Source: an uncultured Erysipelotrichales bacterium
GTDB taxonomy: Bacteria; Bacillota_I; Bacilli_A; Erysipelotrichales; Coprobacillaceae
DNA: 6,865 nucleotides
Assembly (NCBI GenBank): GCA_934754755.1
Contig: CAKVJS010000065.1
Span: 1-6,865 of the forward strand
Reading direction: 5' to 3'
The notes under the pieces were generated by a model. That model ran no database searches. It was not told the origin of the DNA and was given only the letters and a program-made list of their open reading frames with translations. The position numbers were made by a program, and so were the translations under genes. Of this stretch, positions 6,552-6,865 are shown in pieces (the stretch's first letter is position 1; each line of letters opens with the position of its first letter).

Positions 6552-6580
6552 ATTATACACATATATATTGTTAAAAACAA
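6552..6580 (-). promoter_or_regulatory. Promoter of the carAB operon
   Basis: On the minus strand TTGTTT (6580..6575) and a perfect TATAAT (6557..6552) are separated by exactly 17 bases. Transcription would begin at about 6546-6544, giving a leader of about 145 bases that contains the binding site, peptide frame and terminator described at 6417-6538. The -35 lies within a short palindrome, TTGTT-TTT-AACAA (6580..6568), which might be an operator. Confidence 0.75.
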
Positions 6581-6702
6581 CTTTTTTTCATCTTTTAATA
6601 TGATTTTTTTATGAAATAAAGGAGGAAATTGTTTACAAAAGGAATACCATCAGACTGATTGTCAAAATAAAGGGGTTATCCCTAGTAGGTTATTATTTTC
6701 AG

Positions 6703-6720
6703 ATAGTGTAATAACACTAT
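6703..6720. repeat. Small perfect hairpin in the gene-free stretch
   Basis: ATAGTGT (6703-6709) and ACACTAT (6714-6720) form seven base pairs around an AATA loop. No T-tract follows directly on either strand, so it is not a clear terminator. It could be part of an untranslated RNA structure or an operator; nothing in the sequence decides between them. Confidence 0.45.
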
Positions 6721-6791
6721 TATTTCCAACTAAATTATAGCCTATGGGTATTTGGTAAAGTAGATAGCGCAGTAACGAGTTTTTAACATAT

Positions 6792-6854
6792 GTGGATAGA
6801 ACTCCTTTCATTTTGTGTTGGTACTTATATGATAAAGGTTCTATTCACTTTTTT
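6792..6854 (+). terminator. Long hairpin with T6, an orphan plus-strand terminator
   Basis: GTGGATAGAAC (6792-6802) pairs with GTTCTATTCAC (6838-6848) over eleven positions with one G-U pair, and six T follow (6849-6854). The inner part can also pair (CCTTTCAT at 6804-6811 with ATG at 6829-6831 and AAAGG at 6834-6838), which competes with the last pair of the outer stem and leaves small bulges. The polarity fits a plus-strand transcript, yet no plus-strand gene precedes it in this window. It may be a leader attenuator for a gene beyond the right edge, or the end of a small untranslated RNA. Confidence 0.45.
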
Positions 6855-6865
6855 CTTCCTAGATT

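Larger units (their letters stand above)
6581..6865. other. Gene-free stretch upstream of carAB
   Basis: No reading frame with a convincing start and ribosome binding site is seen on either strand here. A strong AAAGGAGG occurs on the plus strand at 6618-6625, but no start codon at proper distance opens more than about nine codons. A small palindrome, ATCAG-A-CTGAT, is at 6649-6659. Two hairpins (6703-6720 and 6792-6848) are listed separately. The right end may be the leader of a plus-strand gene beyond the window or simply intergenic. Confidence 0.5.

Noticed and set aside
6629..6658. AAAGGAGG (6618-6625) followed by a short TTG frame on the plus strand
   Set aside because: The start would be only three bases from the binding site and the frame closes after nine codons.
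6672..6685. Match to the first ten bases of the I-SceI recognition site (TAGGGATAAC) on the minus strand
   Set aside because: The remaining bases do not match and no intron or homing endonuclease gene is present; coincidence.
6749..6796. 15-codon minus-strand frame (MLKTRYCAIYFTKYP) after an AAAGGAG
   Set aside because: The binding site is about twelve bases from the ATG, no promoter or following attenuator is seen, and the frame is very short.
6662..6811. 49-codon minus-strand frame starting MKGVLSTYVK and ending LGITPLF
   Set aside because: It has no ribosome binding site, matches no family I know, and its start lies inside the plus-strand terminator hairpin. AT-rich intergenic DNA readily gives frames of this size.

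Overview
The window reads as chromosomal DNA from a low-GC Gram-positive bacterium (Bacillota), probably an anaerobe or microaerophile. The support is AT-rich sequence throughout, strong AGGAGG-type ribosome binding sites, compact intergenic terminators, an ECF-type vitamin/queuosine-precursor transporter subunit of the QueT family, and a flavodiiron protein of the kind used by anaerobes to remove oxygen or nitric oxide. I cannot name the genus. No mobile element, CRISPR array, rRNA or tRNA is visible.

Layout, left to right. Positions 1-33 hold the first codons of a gene running off the left edge on the minus strand. Positions 34-309 are a divergent control region with a promoter for each side, a perfect 9+9 bp palindrome (145-164) and a short leader reading frame (278-313) whose stop overlaps the start of queT. 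queT (310-783, plus) converges on a flavodiiron protein gene (815-2029, minus), and the two share a 13-bp-stem terminator (787-819). The flavodiiron gene has its own promoter (2059-2087). Next comes the carB terminator (2101-2127), then carB (2134-5328) and carA (5315-6400), both minus strand and overlapping by 14 nt. Upstream of carA is a complete attenuation module on the minus strand: promoter (6552-6580), leader peptide frame (6448-6522), U-rich tract, and terminator hairpin with T7 (6417-6444). Positions 6581-6865 carry no convincing gene, but hold a plus-strand hairpin followed by T6 (6792-6854) and a smaller hairpin (6703-6720).

How it works together. carA and carB encode the two subunits of carbamoyl-phosphate synthetase, which feeds pyrimidine and arginine synthesis. 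The leader in front of carA has the arrangement known from the E. coli pyrBI operon: a translated leader, a U-rich stretch, and then an intrinsic terminator. That suggests control by UTP-dependent coupling of ribosome and polymerase, rather than the PyrR system usual in Bacillota. CarB also keeps an allosteric domain able to bind nucleotides, so control at both the RNA and enzyme level is likely. queT and the flavodiiron gene are separate transcription units with no obvious link to pyrimidine synthesis.

The most interesting parts are the carAB attenuator and, second, the translationally coupled mini-ORF in front of queT, which stands where many queT genes carry a preQ1 riboswitch.
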